A stretch of DNA of 64,000 nt from Thunnus maccoyii (taxonomy: Eukaryota; Chordata; Actinopteri; Scombriformes; Scombridae): NCBI RefSeq assembly GCF_910596095.1, contig NC_056535.1, positions 25,638,505 to 25,702,504 of the forward strand. Reading direction: 5' to 3'. Below the pieces are notes generated by a model. The model saw only the letters and a program-made list of their open reading frames with translations. It was not told the origin of the DNA and ran no database searches. The translations under genes were made by a program, and so were the position numbers. Of this stretch, positions 23,260 through 36,394 are shown piece by piece. How positions within the stretch are numbered: the stretch's first letter is position 1; each line of letters starts with the position of its first letter.

Positions 23260-26010
23260 TAATATAATATAATAATAATATGTGTGATAAGTCTCATGAC
23301 CATAACCTATTTAAAGGAAGGGCTAATTGTTTATATTCTGGCATAAATTTTTTAAAGACTTGCATTTTAGCAGTTTGCTTCAGGATTTTAGTGAGGGGAT
23401 GAAGGACCAAGTTACGCCACCATACCCATTGATAAGCATGTAGAAAAAAAAAGAAGCTTTCGGAAGATTAAAATAACATTTGAGATAGAATTTTCTCCTT
23501 ATTTTCAAAGCATTTTTAGGCCTCTTGTCAAGTTTTGCATCTGAAACTTCAACATGTTGCATAATAATCTTTGTCCACAAGATGTCCTCACTCATTAATA
23601 TATTATTACATTTCTGAGTCTCACATTTACTTACTATAACTATTTAATATTAGAAAAATCTCATCTCCTGCACAGCATTCCATTCAGTGTTGAACAATAT
23701 CCATGCGGATGCCCTGTATAACTCACCATCTACATTTTATTAACTTGCCACTCTGTGAAAACTGCAGAGCATCTGAGCTGGGCTCAGTCTGTTGGTCACG
23801 CAGGAGGGGAAGATAATGAAGGGAAATTCAAATGTTGGGGTGGAGTTATGTGCTCGTTCCAGCCGAGACTGAAGCCAGGGCCTGAGCCAAAGAGTCTCGT
23901 GGTGTAACAGTGCTCTTGTCTCTCAAATTTTATCACTCAATAGACCTGCCATCTGTCCAGTCTCAGAGGTGCAGAGAGACAGTGATCCAAAATAGAAGCA
24001 GTAATAGAAAAGGTCAGACACAGAGTAAAGGCATCTGTAAAATTACCCTCTCTTGGCATTGCACCGTAACATGTTGACAGATTTAGTACTGATCTTTGAT
24101 ATCTTTTCTATACAGAGGAGGAATATGCTTTGGTCATAAATGAGGGTATTCATTTTTATCGCCGGCAATAATAATAACATTAATGCCTGTATCCTCTAGA
24201 TAATAACCTGTTCCATGTCCTTGATATGTAAAATAATTGAAGGGAACATTGCGAAATTGCCTCTTAAAAAAGATTTGATTTGGACCAGAGCCAGAGCGTC
24301 AAGGCCACAAATAGCAGGAGATAAATCTGCTGATACACATTTTCCTGCATCACAAATCCTGATGATTACCCCACTCTTCTGTGTTTTGTGTGAGTGATTT
24401 GCTGGGGCTTGATCAGCGGCTCAGTCATTCAAAAATGGATCTATCCTAGCCTCTTCCCATGAAGGCATGCTCAGGCTTGAAAACTCTGATCTATGGTACT
24501 GCAGCAGGAATTGACCCTCATCGGATAAACCGCTCCAAATTGCCTCCCTGATATATAGCTGGCCCTTGTTACCGCTCTCCCCCCTGTCAATTTTCCCCAT
24601 TCCCCTCAAGGTCAGCTCTCCGTGCTGTTGGACAAAGTAGCAGAACAGCTCTCCTGTTACTGCCTGCCTACCTCGAATCCTGCTCTCCAGCCCTCGTGCC
24701 TCCACCCCTCAGCCCCTTTTCTCCAATTGTATTTCAGATACGTTAATGACTACAACCACCTTCCTGCAGCACCACAGGGGTTAGAGGGGAAAGAACATGT
24801 TCACAACTCAAAACAGCTCCAAGTCAAGGAAACACTGGGGTTATAAATACTATTAAAGCCTAAAGGCATTCAACTGTCTCTTAAATATATATGATGCCTC
24901 AGAGATGTTTTGATTACATTGATTATATTTATAATTGTGTACTCTAAAAAATGTCCATCACAATTTCTCTGAGCCCAAGGTGATGTCTTCAGGTTTCTTG
25001 TTTGTGAAAAACCCAGATGTTGAATTTGCAGCAATATAAAAAGCAGCAAATCAGTGAATAAGTGACCTGTTTGCTTGATAAAGGACTTAAACAATTAATT
25101 GATCATTAAAATTAACTTTTAAGTTTTTGTTGATCAACTAATTAAATGGCTAATTGTCTCAGATCTGTATGCTCCAATAAGTCCTGCAACCTAAATGACA
25201 AAACAAATTGTTTGTCATTGCCTTCCAAAAGGACTGATGTGACCATTTTCTGAACAAGTGCCACAATCTTCAGGACAACTTTGTTTATTAGTCGTTCAAA
25301 ACACATGTGAGCATTTTCTGATCTTCTGATCTGTTACCTCTGTTTGGATACGTTCAGGCAACGAACACTACTTGATTTTTTTAAGGTGATGGAAACATTG
25401 TGGTCATGTTTGAACAAAACCAATATAGATTGTTGACTGAGGATTTGTGCACCTCCTCCTTGTGAGGTTTTACATCAACATCATATAACAACGTCATGCT
25501 ACTTCTGCATTTGCCTCTGAGAGACAACAATCATTATTCACACAGCCACAAGAGGTCCTTGTCAGGAAAATTCATACATAGATTGTTTGATCAAACAACC
25601 AATGCTGTGACAACAGTTTCCAATGTGGCAGTTATTCATACTTTAAAATGATATATGATACAGTTAGAATGTGTTGTTATTGTTTATGGACAAAAGCCAA
25701 TACTTTAACTGCAGTCTAGAAAGGAGCAGGAAGCTAAACTTAAAAGGGACTTTGTTGCCCTTTCTCACTTGTTCAGTCTACATCACTGACCATCTATAGC
25801 AGGGGTCCTCACATCATTTCCTAAAATGCTCCTTCTTCAAACAATGGGACCCCTGTGATGGCGGAACATGCCCTGCCATAGGTACCTCATCTGTTTACAC
25901 AGGAACCTGCTCTGCTGAGTGTTTGATGTGTGACAAATCTCCACTAGGCTGTACTGTACACTCCCCACAGAAGAAGAAAAGACCTGTTAGATAAACTGAC
26001 TTTAACTCAT
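23260..26010. other. Gene-free stretch, 23.3-26.0 kb
   Basis: Nothing coding seen. The segment 24200-24720 is complex, nearly repeat-free sequence and is a candidate conserved non-coding element. The patch 25090-25240 has ATTAATTGATCATTAAAATTAAC-type sequence possibly related to the repeat at 13.0 and 15.5 kb. Confidence 0.3.
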
Positions 26011-26011
26011 C

Positions 26012-26395
26012 TTAAAGTCCCCCTCCAGTCAAAAATGTGTCTTGGATGTTTGAGCTTCACTATGCAGAGTTTGACATTGGAAGACTGTTTTCACATTATT
26101 CTGCCAACGGACGAAAGTTTCTCTGTGCTTGCCTTATATCTGGGTTTAAGGCGTTGGCCTACAAGCATGATTTGTGACATTTGTGACAACTGGTTTGGAG
26201 GCAAATTGTGGTCCAACATGAAATTTACACACATCTTGTATCCAGCAGTTAAACTTTTGGAATTAAAAATATTTGCATACTCATAGATTTTTCTTGATTT
26301 TCAATGAGAAGGAGTAGATGTTATTTTAAGATTTTTTAACGAGGCAATTAACTTTTTTTGTGGGAAAACCATATCGGGTCTGGAGGGATCTTTAA
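26012..26395. mobile_element. TTAA-flanked MITE-like element with short inverted ends
   Basis: The element is bounded by TTAA at 26012-26015 and 26392-26395. Just inside, the left end reads AGTCCCCCTCCAGTC and the right end, reverse-complemented, reads AGATCCCTCCAGACC, so CCCTCCAG is shared. A TTAA target duplication and absence of coding capacity for a transposase fit a piggyBac-type non-autonomous element. An 83-codon ORF inside it is not recognisable. Confidence 0.55.
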
Positions 26396-28210
26396 CTTTT
26401 TTTTTTATTTCTCCAGAACTGAATAAATTCTGTGTGCTTGCTTTGTGTGTTAGATTACATTATTTTAGATTAGCTGAATCTCTAATGATCCCCATAGAAA
26501 AAAAAAATGGGTTGTTGGAGCTGCAGGAGACAGTTATAGATAAAACTGAGCAAAAACAGAGAATATTGAAGATAATACAACAAAGACCTAAAGCAAAGAA
26601 CATACTGAGGCTAAAACACTTAATAACTAACATACATGTTCTTTGTTGTGGGATTTAGGTTAGAAAGAGGGAAATTTCATTCATGTAAAAATATGTTTTA
26701 TGAAATTATGTTTAACTGACCAGACTGAAGAATGAATTCATGCATCCCTCTATCTGACTGTGTTTTGTTGATCCTGTTAAAATAATAGTCTGTCAAGGCA
26801 GAAACATTAATATTGCTGATTTTTGTGTAATGTGTAAAAATATGTGTTCTTACATTATCCTACCCAAAAGAAAGAAAACCCTGCTTATGTCCTGAAAACT
26901 ATGCATGATGAATCTTACCCAATGTGTTTATTAAAGAGTTTTGTGAGCTTGATCATTACTGAATCCCTATAGGCACATGTAGGGAAAACAAAACAACCAG
27001 CTAAATTGGAATTAAAAGGAATTTTGTTTTTTAGTTTTCTTAACCAGTGTCCACAACATCCCAAAATGGAAAGGCAGATTATATTTGAGGTTGGAAGCAT
27101 CCTCTCTCCTATGGGAGCACAGGAAAACTGTGCAAGCATGACAGGTGTACAGACCTGTCCAGAGCAAGAGAAAATCTGTCTAGGGCAGTACACATGCCCT
27201 CGGTTCAACACAACTTATAGTGGACCGAGGTTGAAGCCTTTATGGCAGGAGGCATTGTGTTGCCGGATACTGACAGCACAAAGGAGCGCTTGAAGTGCTC
27301 CAGAAGACAGAGAGTATACAGCATGTGTGTGTTTGTTTGTGTGTGTGTTTGATGGAAGGGGAGGAGGCTTGTAAACAAAACAAAAGATCAAAACAAAGCT
27401 TGTGTGACTGAGGTGTTTATCAGAAACCTCTTTAGAGTTGTAGTTTCCGATCCTTTCACTGGCCTCTTTTTGTGGCACCCACTGGTGTATATCACTGTGT
27501 TCCATATGTGTCTCAAAACGGGTGCGATAACATTGAAATACACTGTGACATGTAACAATGCATTCAAACAGCTCTCCAAAATGCTTTGTAATTTAATAAA
27601 ATGCCTTCAGTGCATGATCCAGAGGCCCTGGCACAGGACCTGCATGCTGGTCTTTTTGCTCACATTAGGATGCACAGTCACCCTTGTGTTTAGCCAAACA
27701 ACACGGTGCAAATTAGAAAGATTAAACTGTGTAATGGCATTAATGCACTCAGGTGTATAGTAGAAAATAGCTGGCTGTTGTAACTGTTGACACAGTCGTC
27801 AGTTATAGGAATACATGATCCGGATCATTTTATAATTGCAATGGACATCAGGCTTTTGACATAAAATTCAAAGTTTGAAGATGAAGATGAATAATTGGAA
27901 ATCAGGTTCTGTATCAGGCTGGGTTTGAGTTTCATTTTTTTATGTCAGTAGTATGATACCTTTCAGTACTGATACCGTAATGACTTTTGACATTGCATTT
28001 TCAGGTATTTCAGCATCAGCTTCAGCGTCAAGTTATGGTACTTGACAGTTTTTGACACTTGATACTTGAGTTGGTACTCAAAAAAATATGTAACCTTAGT
28101 TTTGTATATGACCCTAGTTCAGGTGCCACACCTCCAGGATAATTAAGTGCATTGTATTGCCGTGTGAAGAGTGTGTTTCCTCGAGTCTCAAGGGTCTTAT
28201 AAGTGCATTA
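26396..28210. other. Gene-free stretch, 26.4-28.2 kb
   Basis: No exon supported. A low-complexity GTGTGT/GTTTGT tract is at 27322-27350. At 27930-28090 there are repeated GATACC/GTACTCA/CTTGATACTTGAG motifs resembling a diverged copy of the GGTATCGAGTACC-type repeat near 4.7 kb. Confidence 0.35.
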
Positions 28211-28214
28211 CATC

Positions 28215-28745
28215 CTTTAGTAAGCCGTTCAGACCATAAAAAAATATGGATGTAGCCATTGTGACGTCACCCATCGGTTTCTGAAGAGTGGTTTTGAAGC
28301 TCAAAGTGGGCGGTTCTGGCTGTTGCCATCTTGGCAGTGCCTGACTCCGCCTAACTCCTGCCTTATCCAAAATGGGCAATGAGGTGAAGCTGAGGCGGGT
28401 CAAATGAAGCCTGGTTGCTGAAACAAGCGACCTGGTGACCTGTCACGCAAAGCGGCCACGTCCTTAATTATGCAATTATGCATTAACAGAATAAAATTTA
28501 AATGGGTGAGTTATAACCCCCCTCCGTACAATTGTCATGAACAGGGAAATCAGCTCTAGAGACCAAAACCATTTTTTGTACCAGGCTGTAAACATGTTTA
28601 CTTCTGCTAAAGTTGGGCATTTTAATATGGGGGTCTATGAGGATTGACTCGCTTTTGGAGCCAGCCTCAAGTGGCCATTCGGGGAACTGCAGTCATTGGC
28701 TTCAGCTTTCAGCCCCGGAGGTTGCCGCCTGATTCAGACTAATGT
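28215..28745. repeat. Interspersed teleost repeat carrying CRE and YY1-like motifs
   Basis: Contains a block I recall as a common fish repeat: ACCATTTTTTGTACCAGGCTGTAAACATG near 28568, GGGGGTCTATGAGGATTGACTCGC near 28630, and GCCAGCCTCAAGTGGCCATTCG. Its 5' part has a perfect CRE (TGACGTCA, 28262-28269) and GCCATCTTG (28325-28333). Confidence 0.6.
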
Positions 28746-29685
28746 CCCCTAACTGCTTTCTTGAGCAAATGATGCATCGCTGTCGAAGCTGGAGCTGGAC
28801 AGAGCTTCAGTCACTTTCTGTGTTAGAGTCACAGTGACTGTATTGTCTGGTCTCAGTCCACAGCAGCAAATAAAAAAAAAGGCTTTTCTGTCCTGAGGGG
28901 GAAAACTGTATGTGTATGTGTGCTTGAGGCAGGGGTGCAATAGGGCCTTTTTTAGGTGAAATCTCTAGCTCAGCCACTAAATGGAATAGATGTTTCCCTA
29001 CTTGTATGTGTGAGCTAATTGGCTTTTACAACATTCAGCCCTCACGATGACCCATATGAAGACCCCGTTCTCTCTCGGTCCAGCGAGCCAGGATTTACTT
29101 CACTTTCATCTGTACCACCCTGCCTGGGCAAAAGGTAATTGCCACTGACTTTTGACCTGTGAGTGTCAATCCTGTAGGCCATGGAGCAATTACATTCAGT
29201 CTAGTTGAAGCCGGAGGTGGTGCAATGTTTATCTGGTTCCTGGTTACACTGCTGGTGTTGTTTTTCTAAAATAACTTTATGTTACACCTCATGCTTTTGT
29301 TATATGGCAGATCACATTTCTTTTGTTATATCTGAGTAAAAAGAAGTACATGCTGTACACTCACTGAGGTGGGGTATAGTATACAGCAAAGCGTTGCATT
29401 TGAAAACAAGGCAGCTCCTTGGAAATCAATCACAGTAATGAACAAAGAACACTGGTGGTGCATGTTGACTAAGAATGTCCTATTTTGATTGAGAATGGAG
29501 GCTAAAGCACTGTAGCACTGCAGCTTATTATACTGCATAGGAGCTGTGTTTCACATAGCTGAGTTAATCAGTTGTAATCCCTCTAAAAATGCTATAAGGT
29601 ATTTTACGGCAGTATTTCCCAGCCACTGAGCCATGAACCAAACCAAGCTAGCATGAATACACAAGACTAAGAGTGTACAGCCATG
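28746..29685. other. Gene-free stretch, 28.7-29.7 kb
   Basis: Ordinary intergenic sequence; I see no coding exon or recognisable repeat. Confidence 0.3.
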
Positions 29686-29689
29686 CTAT

Positions 29690-30080
29690 GAGGCTGTTCT
29701 TTAGCATGTTAGCATGTTAACATGAGCTGATTAGCAACAAACACAAAGTACAGCTAATGCTGATGGGATGTAATTAGTTCTGCGGGTATTTGGTCATAAC
29801 TATTATGACCAAATTATTGGACAAATTAAATTTTTGACTGCTAGGTGAAAAAGTAAGGGGTCAACAAAAAAACAATATGTCATTACAATAACGAATTTAA
29901 CCTCATGGTGGAGCTAAGGGAAAAGTCAGTGATGGCGATCCATCCAATAATTGTTACGACATGTCATCAAAGACTAAAAATGTCAACATCAAGGTGGCAG
30001 TAGAGGGAAATCATCACCTTAATCAGTATAGGCTTCATCCTTGGGGGATCATGATGGCAATTCATCCAATTTGACTGTTA
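29690..30080. repeat. Interspersed teleost repeat
   Basis: Contains GCATGTTAACATGAGCTGATTAGC, ACAAAGTACAGCTAATGCTGATGG, GTATTTGGTCATAA and GGCGATCCATCCAATAATTGTT in the order seen in a repeat I recall from many fish genomes. Internal copies of its CATCCAAT segment recur near 30060. Confidence 0.55.
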
Positions 30081-31425
30081 TCAGCCTTTTGAATAGGCGT
30101 TATCACACATCTGTCCCAAATATATGGGCTAGTAGGGGCCTACTAACTTACTAGTAGGTTCAGGAGGCTGTTATCACCCATTTATTTCAATGAGCCAATG
30201 CTGATGGAGCCCAGTGGGTGCAGAAGGCCTGCTATCAGGCATGTGCTGTCACGTGACTGCTAAGTTTCTGCATAAAAAAAAAGGCTGCCATTGATCTTAT
30301 TTTCAGTGGAAAATGCAATATTTTAAGATAGTTTCAGCATTAAAATGTATTTTGATATCATTTCTAGTGAAAAATGTGCATTTTATTTTCATAATCTTCT
30401 TTAATGATATCTTTAACATTTCTCAACACAAAAACACCAAAGTATCCTTGATAACTCAATGATATGAGTTAATGTTAATTAATGTTAAGACCATCAATTT
30501 TAACTATTACTCCTTCAATTCTTAGAAATTTTGCCAATTTTGTTCTTACCACCATGCGTATATTAGTGAATCTTACTCATTATAAATTGACAGGCTCGTT
30601 TCCACTATTGGTAATTAGCATACTACCACACTCCCATTTCTCTATATAAGAAAAGCTCTGTTGGATCAGTGCAGCAGTGGAGAGAACTGTCACTCTTTGC
30701 AAAGAGGGCCATGATGATAAAAATGTAGGAAATCTTTACTGCTAGTGAAATGCAAACAATAGTTTCAGAAGTAGAGGCCAGAAAAAGCAGATTTGCCTGG
30801 TAAACATGTCATTGGCACAACCGTTTGGAGCCTGATTGTGAATCCTGTATACAGCCTTCATATCTGTTGCACGTCGACCACACAGTATGTCCGTAACAAA
30901 ATAAAAAGTTGGTAAATGTGTAGATCTGTGGAATTTATCTAAATAAATCTCCACTGCTGCGCCAAGTGCGTATCCTGTTTCATCTCTGTCTACAACAGGC
31001 CATGAAAGCAGAGCGCCCCTCCCTGTGCCACTATTGAAGTGTCAGACTGTGAGGACACTGAACAGGCTGCTGGTTAAACGGCTGCAGATATGACGGCCAA
31101 ATCTGATGGGGGAAATTAATCAGTCTCACATTCCAATATGGAAACTCTGATATATAAGCTATTGTCATCTAAAAGTGGGAACAGGACAATTTTAATATAT
31201 TAATAAATTCATTACATACATGATTATGATTTATGGATTACAATGTCTTAGCTATTAACTTATAATTAGTAAATAAATTGTGTATTATCAGCAATTTCAC
31301 ACTTTTAGATGTTGTATATTTAGGCCCAGTCATTTTTTTAAAATAATTGTGGTACTAATATTCTGTTTACATTTAGTAAATATTGACTATATCATTTTTT
31401 AAGACCGTTGGATGTTTCTGATTTC
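30081..31425. other. Gene-free stretch, 30.1-31.4 kb
   Basis: AT-rich DNA without a supported exon or clear mobile element. Confidence 0.3.
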
Positions 31426-31429
31426 TGCG

Positions 31430-32395
31430 TACATATGGTCTAAGACAGTTTGTTCGCAGAGTAAGAACAAATTCAGGTAAGAACAATATGAATCCCAGAT
31501 TTGTGCTTAAAACGTTTGTACGCACGGTTTAAGCACAGATTTATGCATACACACTGCTTGTGAATGAGGCTAATTGTGTGGTGAAAATGTGTGCATCTCA
31601 CGCATTCTTCAGACCAGGCATACGCATGTTTTTCTAAAGTGATCTGAAGGTGATGTGATGAGGTGGAGATGAAATAAAGTGAGGGACGGAATCTTTTAGT
31701 AAAACATTGTTTGTTTTGGTTGATAACAGCTGCACTGATTGTGCAGGCGCATTTATAAAGTAAGATTGATTAATTACTTTAGTGTGATTAATTTTATTAT
31801 TCTTCCAATTTAGTTAGGAGTCAACATTTTATTTTGCTCTTAACATTTATCTATTTTATCCTTAGCTGTGTCACACCTTGTAAAGTTGGTTTAGATATGA
31901 GCGCTACAAACTAATCATTGATTACATCTCTGAGATATCACTGCCAATGATGGTTCACAGGTCCAAGTAATGAATTAATGACATAAAGAGCCGCACAGCC
32001 GTGTGTAATGGTCACGCATAATGACTGCTGTTGGAGAACTTTGCTGGTGCAACACAATTGGTGAAACTGCACTTCTTCTTTCTTTTTCAGGGTGTGTCTT
32101 CATCCATTTATGGCTGATTGTGGGAGCAGAAATGAGGCTCGCACACGTGCGCCCATTTCCTCAATGACTGAGATTTACAAAACAGAACGATGCGCACGTA
32201 CGGATTTTCAGCCATTTATGGCTAATTGTGGGAGTGGAAATGAGACTTTTTCACATACGCCCAGTTCCTCAATGACTGAGATGTATAAAACAGAAGCATG
32301 CATACGCACGGCTTTATAAATATGACGAAAAGAATGCGTATGCATATTTCTGGCTTTGTGTGTACACACTGTTTTATTCATCTGGCCCCTGACCA
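31430..32395. repeat. Composite repeat with GCGTACG-type motifs and a 108-bp tandem duplication
   Basis: Many alternating purine-pyrimidine motifs of the GTACGCAC/GCATACGCA kind (near 31521, 32190, 32296) and stretches such as GTGAATGAGGC and TTTTATTCATCTGGCCCC, typical of ends of a fish repeat. Within it, 32105-32212 is duplicated as 32213-32320: CATTTATGGCTGATTGTGGGAG, TTTCCTCAATGACTGAGAT and ACAAAACAGAA recur in order at 108 bases. Confidence 0.55.
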
Positions 32396-33977
32396 AGCAT
32401 GTCCCCTTGGTCAGAAACTTCTCTGGTTCCTGACTGCTTATACAATAGGATTAGAACAATTAACTCCCAGGGCAACGACAGGTCTGACACGTAGGCCACA
32501 GACACCCAGATATTCTGGGATGGGAGAGAGGATGATGTCATTGACCCTCCCTGAGTCTTTCAGTTGAGATTTGGCTGACTGAAAGTGAATACGCTGATAA
32601 AGCGAGCAGGTTCTGTACCTCCACTGATCAGCTACATGTCAGAAAATGTTATTATTTCCTCAGAGGGATTGCAGAGGGAGACGGAGATAGAGACAGAGAG
32701 GCTCAGATTGTACAGACCCTCACAGTTCACACAAAAGATACAATCAGAGAAACAAGAGAGAGGCATGCTGTGGTGATATAGTTTAATCTGACAGAAGCAG
32801 TGGAGTCCTTTTCAGATTGAAAGCAGAAATGGCAGCTAACAGTGACTGTGCATGCAGAAAAAAAATGCAGTAAGAGCTTTCACAAAAACTACCTGTGTTT
32901 AGAATTTTTAAGCATGTAGGCAACGTTTGTGGGGAAACTGTAGATTTCATGCATACCGCACATGCTTACATGCGTATGCGTGCGTGCATGCGTGCATATA
33001 GGAATGCCTTTGTCTCTAATCCATTTCCATTCTTTGCACTGTGTACTTTAGAATAAATGTCAATCCAGGAGAAAACATTTAATTGTAGGTGGTGCTCTAT
33101 TGCATCCTCTGTTTGAAAAGCGATAAAAGTTCTTATTGGAGCGGGGAAAAAATGAGGGGAACAACATAAAACGACAAAACCAAGAGAAATAATGTTTCAA
33201 GGGTGTCAAAAGTTTGAAGGCAGTTTGCAAGTACATGTTGTTTGAATAACCTGTAGCTTAACCCTGCCTTTTCCTTTCCCAAGCCCTGATTACAGACCCA
33301 TTAATCGCTCCTCAGGGAGTTAAGGAGAAAGGCTCAACCTGATCTGACCTTTCAAGTGTTAAAAAATGATTCTTTCAGGTGGTTGAGGTAAACAATGTCT
33401 GTTGTTTAAGTAAACCGGATTTCCTATACTCACAACTTCCAATATTCAATTGAATAGCACTGATAAATCAGCTAATGCAGGAAACCAGCATCTCAGAAAG
33501 CATCTTATCTCTTAGTGTGCAGACATTATTCGATATCCTCTTGGGTCACACATACTATAGGGCTGGGTAGTGAATTACTCTAACCATGTGTGTGAGTGGA
33601 GCACATGACAGAGGGGTGGAGAAAGCATTGTAGGGGCACGGCACTAAACCTCCCACAGCCAATAAGAACTTGACTGACCTCACCATTTAGCACCATAGTG
33701 TCCAGATCATCCAGCTGTTTGATCTGGGCACTGAATGAAGTCAACTTTTCAACTTCGCTTTCAGTCAGTGGAAATAGATGAAGTCTGAGACCGAGGTGCC
33801 ACTGGCAAGTTTTGGACTGTCACACTGGATATAGACCCACAGATCACTTCTAGAGTATCTGTGAAACATATGCAGTAATTTTTTTTTTATATTTCATATA
33901 TATTCCAAGACCCTCAGTCCTACTCAATGATGTGTGCACTGTGTTAACGTGCCTCCGAGACTTCTGTTTATCTGCAG
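32396..33977. other. Gene-free stretch upstream of the candidate slc16a1 first exon
   Basis: No coding exon. Contains a run of GCATGCGTGCGTGCATGC near 32970-32998. Part of 33600-33977 could be the distal promoter of slc16a1 if the exon at 33978 is real. Confidence 0.25.
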
Positions 33978-34012
33978 AGCTCATCTGGCCCCGTTGGAGA
34001 GCTCCTGCCAAG
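33978..34012 (+). other. slc16a1: Candidate non-coding upstream exon of slc16a1
   Basis: TTTATCTGCAG precedes 33978, and CCAAG|GTAAGACG follows 34012, giving a 35-base GC-richer piece with both splice sites in good form. Vertebrate SLC16A1 genes have a non-coding first exon followed by a long intron, which would place it here about 4.8 kb upstream of the coding exon. It could also be a longer exon starting at the promoter. Evidence is splice-site shape and context only. Confidence 0.3.
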
Positions 34013-35650
34013 GTAAGACGCTATGAACATTTAACATTTGCCAGACATCACTTTAAAAATAATTACTTGCATTAGTAGTCTATTTTCAGCTAGATTTTCA
34101 TGAAAAATTTATTGCTTTGTCAGTTTTACAACAATACCTATTATGTGCAATTTCCCTCAGCAAATATTTAATATGTGATTCTCATCTATATTTAATAAGA
34201 CAAAATCACCAGATCTAGTAAGTGGTATTAGAAACCTGGGGTCATAAGAGGCCCAAAGCGTGGCTGCAGGGAGAATGAATGAATACTCTATTGCTTGAAG
34301 CACATGAATTTAGTTAAAGATGTAAAACCTCATGTTCATTCAACATTATTCCAGCTACTTTTGTTGCGATTCTTACCAACTTCACCATCCATTTTTACTA
34401 TCACACAAACAATAAATCTGAATTCAACACACTTATGAGAAGGAATATTGGCCTTAGAGAGCATCTATGGAAGCAGGGCCCTGAATGCAGAACATGGATG
34501 ATATTTCCAGCCTATAAGGACAAGTGCTTTGTCTCAGTTGCCCTTCTGCTAACTCTGGTCCAGTCCAATAACTGTTTATTGGGTGTTATTACTTTACATA
34601 CCAAACTCAGGGTCTTCCCGGTGCTCTGACTAACTCACCCATGCTATGCAAATTAATTCCAAAGAAGATTCAGCCTTGTACTCTTCCTGCAGCGATACCA
34701 AATCCTGTTGTGTCTCTCCTGATGTCCTCTGCAGAGCCCACCCTGCTTTGTGCTGGTATGTGTGTGTTGTCAAGTGGCACTTTCAGGCCGCCCACTTTGA
34801 CTGCTTTATTTAGACCTTTCCAGCATGAGGGGCTTAGCGTTGATGCCTCTGCCCGTTTGTCTACTTATTTTATTTTCTTACCTGGCTTAAGTGAATCAAC
34901 TCTGCAGTTTTCACTGAATTGTTTGATACTTTTCTCTCCATTTTCGAGCCAAGCGATCAATCATTAGTATGAAATGATAAGTTTTATTCATTATTTCTGC
35001 AGTTTTTGCCATTTTATCTGGAGCCCTGTCTACCTTTACTCGTTCCCCCATTCCTCATCTAATGTCAACCACTGAATTTTTTCATTCCTTAAAAATACAA
35101 CCCTGTCTCTTCCAGCCCAACACCAGCACACATTTCCCCAGCATACTGTTGTATTTGAGAGGCTGCCTGGTCGATGTGTAGTGGTTATTTTCAGACAGTG
35201 AATATCCTTCAAGCAACCTTTCTTGTGATTGTGTAGACCCCAAGTTTTCAAAGAGGGAAAGGTGACAGGTATAAAGGGAAATCCAAAACATTGGCCTCTA
35301 CTATTTATGAAACAAGACTATAATTTCATAACTGTGACAAAAATCACATTTATACTTTTATACATTAAACAATACTCATAACAAATGAAGCGACGCCCGC
35401 AAGCTAGTTCAGGCAGCCCAACTCGAGCTGCCATCCCACTCACACACTATACTGCCCCCAATTGTAACATATATCCAACCCTTACAATCATGGTGGCGCA
35501 TTTAAGCCATCAGTGCTCTTCTCACACTTTGCTATGTACCTACTACCACACTGCTCAAATGCGTGCTTGCCGCTATGGCGCTGTCGCCGCTGCTGTTCAT
35601 ATAGCATTTCAAAAGCCCCACCTTCACATCAGCATCCACCTGTAGGCTCT
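34013..35650. other. Gene-free stretch, 34.0-35.7 kb
   Basis: Would be intronic if the upstream slc16a1 exon is real. From about 35380 to 35640 composition turns CpG-bearing (GAAGCGACGCCCGC, GCTATGGCGCTGTCGCCGC), adjoining the repeat at 35.65 kb. No supported coding exon. Confidence 0.3.
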
Positions 35651-35654
35651 GAGT

Positions 35655-35905
35655 ATTGACTGTATATAAATATGGACGACGAGTCTCAACTTCCTACCGC
35701 TATGCAAAAGCGAAGCCAAATTATCTTCTTTCTGGGCGCTGCCATCTTGCTTGTGTGACGTCATTTGGAGTCTGCGCAGTAGAGTCGGGCAGCGGGATGA
35801 CATGCCCCCTCAGCTGCCCCACCACCTGACAGAGGTTTGAGAGCGGCTGTCACAGCTGTCAATCATGACGTCACACCCCCTTTTTATATCATCAAAGTAA
35901 GAAAG
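35655..35905. repeat. Interspersed repeat with two CRE sites and a YY1-like motif
   Basis: The block TGACTGTATATAAATATGGACGACG...GCAAAAGCGAAGCCAAATTAT...GGGCGCTGCCATCTTGCTTGTGTGACGTCATTTGGAGTCTGCGCAGTAG matches a perciform repeat I recall. Perfect TGACGTCA occurs at 35756-35763 and 35866-35873; GCCATCTTG is at 35741-35749. Confidence 0.55.
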
Positions 35906-36394
35906 TTAGTATTGTTGCTCCCCACTCCCTGCTGTGCAAGATCAATGTTTCCTTGTGGGGAGTGACGAGGTCAGAGCTTAGACGCCAAACACTAAAGCTG
36001 TACATAATCTACTCCACATGAGTTGGCTGACTGAAGTAAAATTGGCATTAAAAAAACAAATACTTCGATTGATATTCAAGGCCCATACAAGTAAAGTTAC
36101 TCCAAACAGTGGCAGAGGAATGTTTGCTGTTACATGCTGTCAATTGTACTTTAAAATCAACATCAGCTCACAGGTGTACCAGCTGATTGCTAAATAACAT
36201 CATGGTGTCACCAGTACTGGTGATCTGTAAGTATACGTGGACTTCAATGATATTTACATTGGCAAAACAAAATGCTGCTTAACTTCAAGAAAGTGACAAT
36301 TCTAATGAACCTAATAATGTTAAATACATATAAAATATAAAATCAAGTAAGGAATAAAAAACAAGGATCATTTATGAGCAAACCAATTACCGGG
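35906..36394. other. Gene-free stretch, 35.9-36.4 kb
   Basis: AT-rich; nothing recognisable. Confidence 0.3.

Noticed and set aside
26035..26286. 83-codon ORF
   Set aside because: Lies wholly inside the TTAA-flanked MITE-like element and has no recognisable domain.
32092..32319. 75-codon ORF with internal repeat
   Set aside because: The repeat in the peptide simply reflects the 108-bp DNA tandem duplication (divisible by three) in a non-coding repeat.
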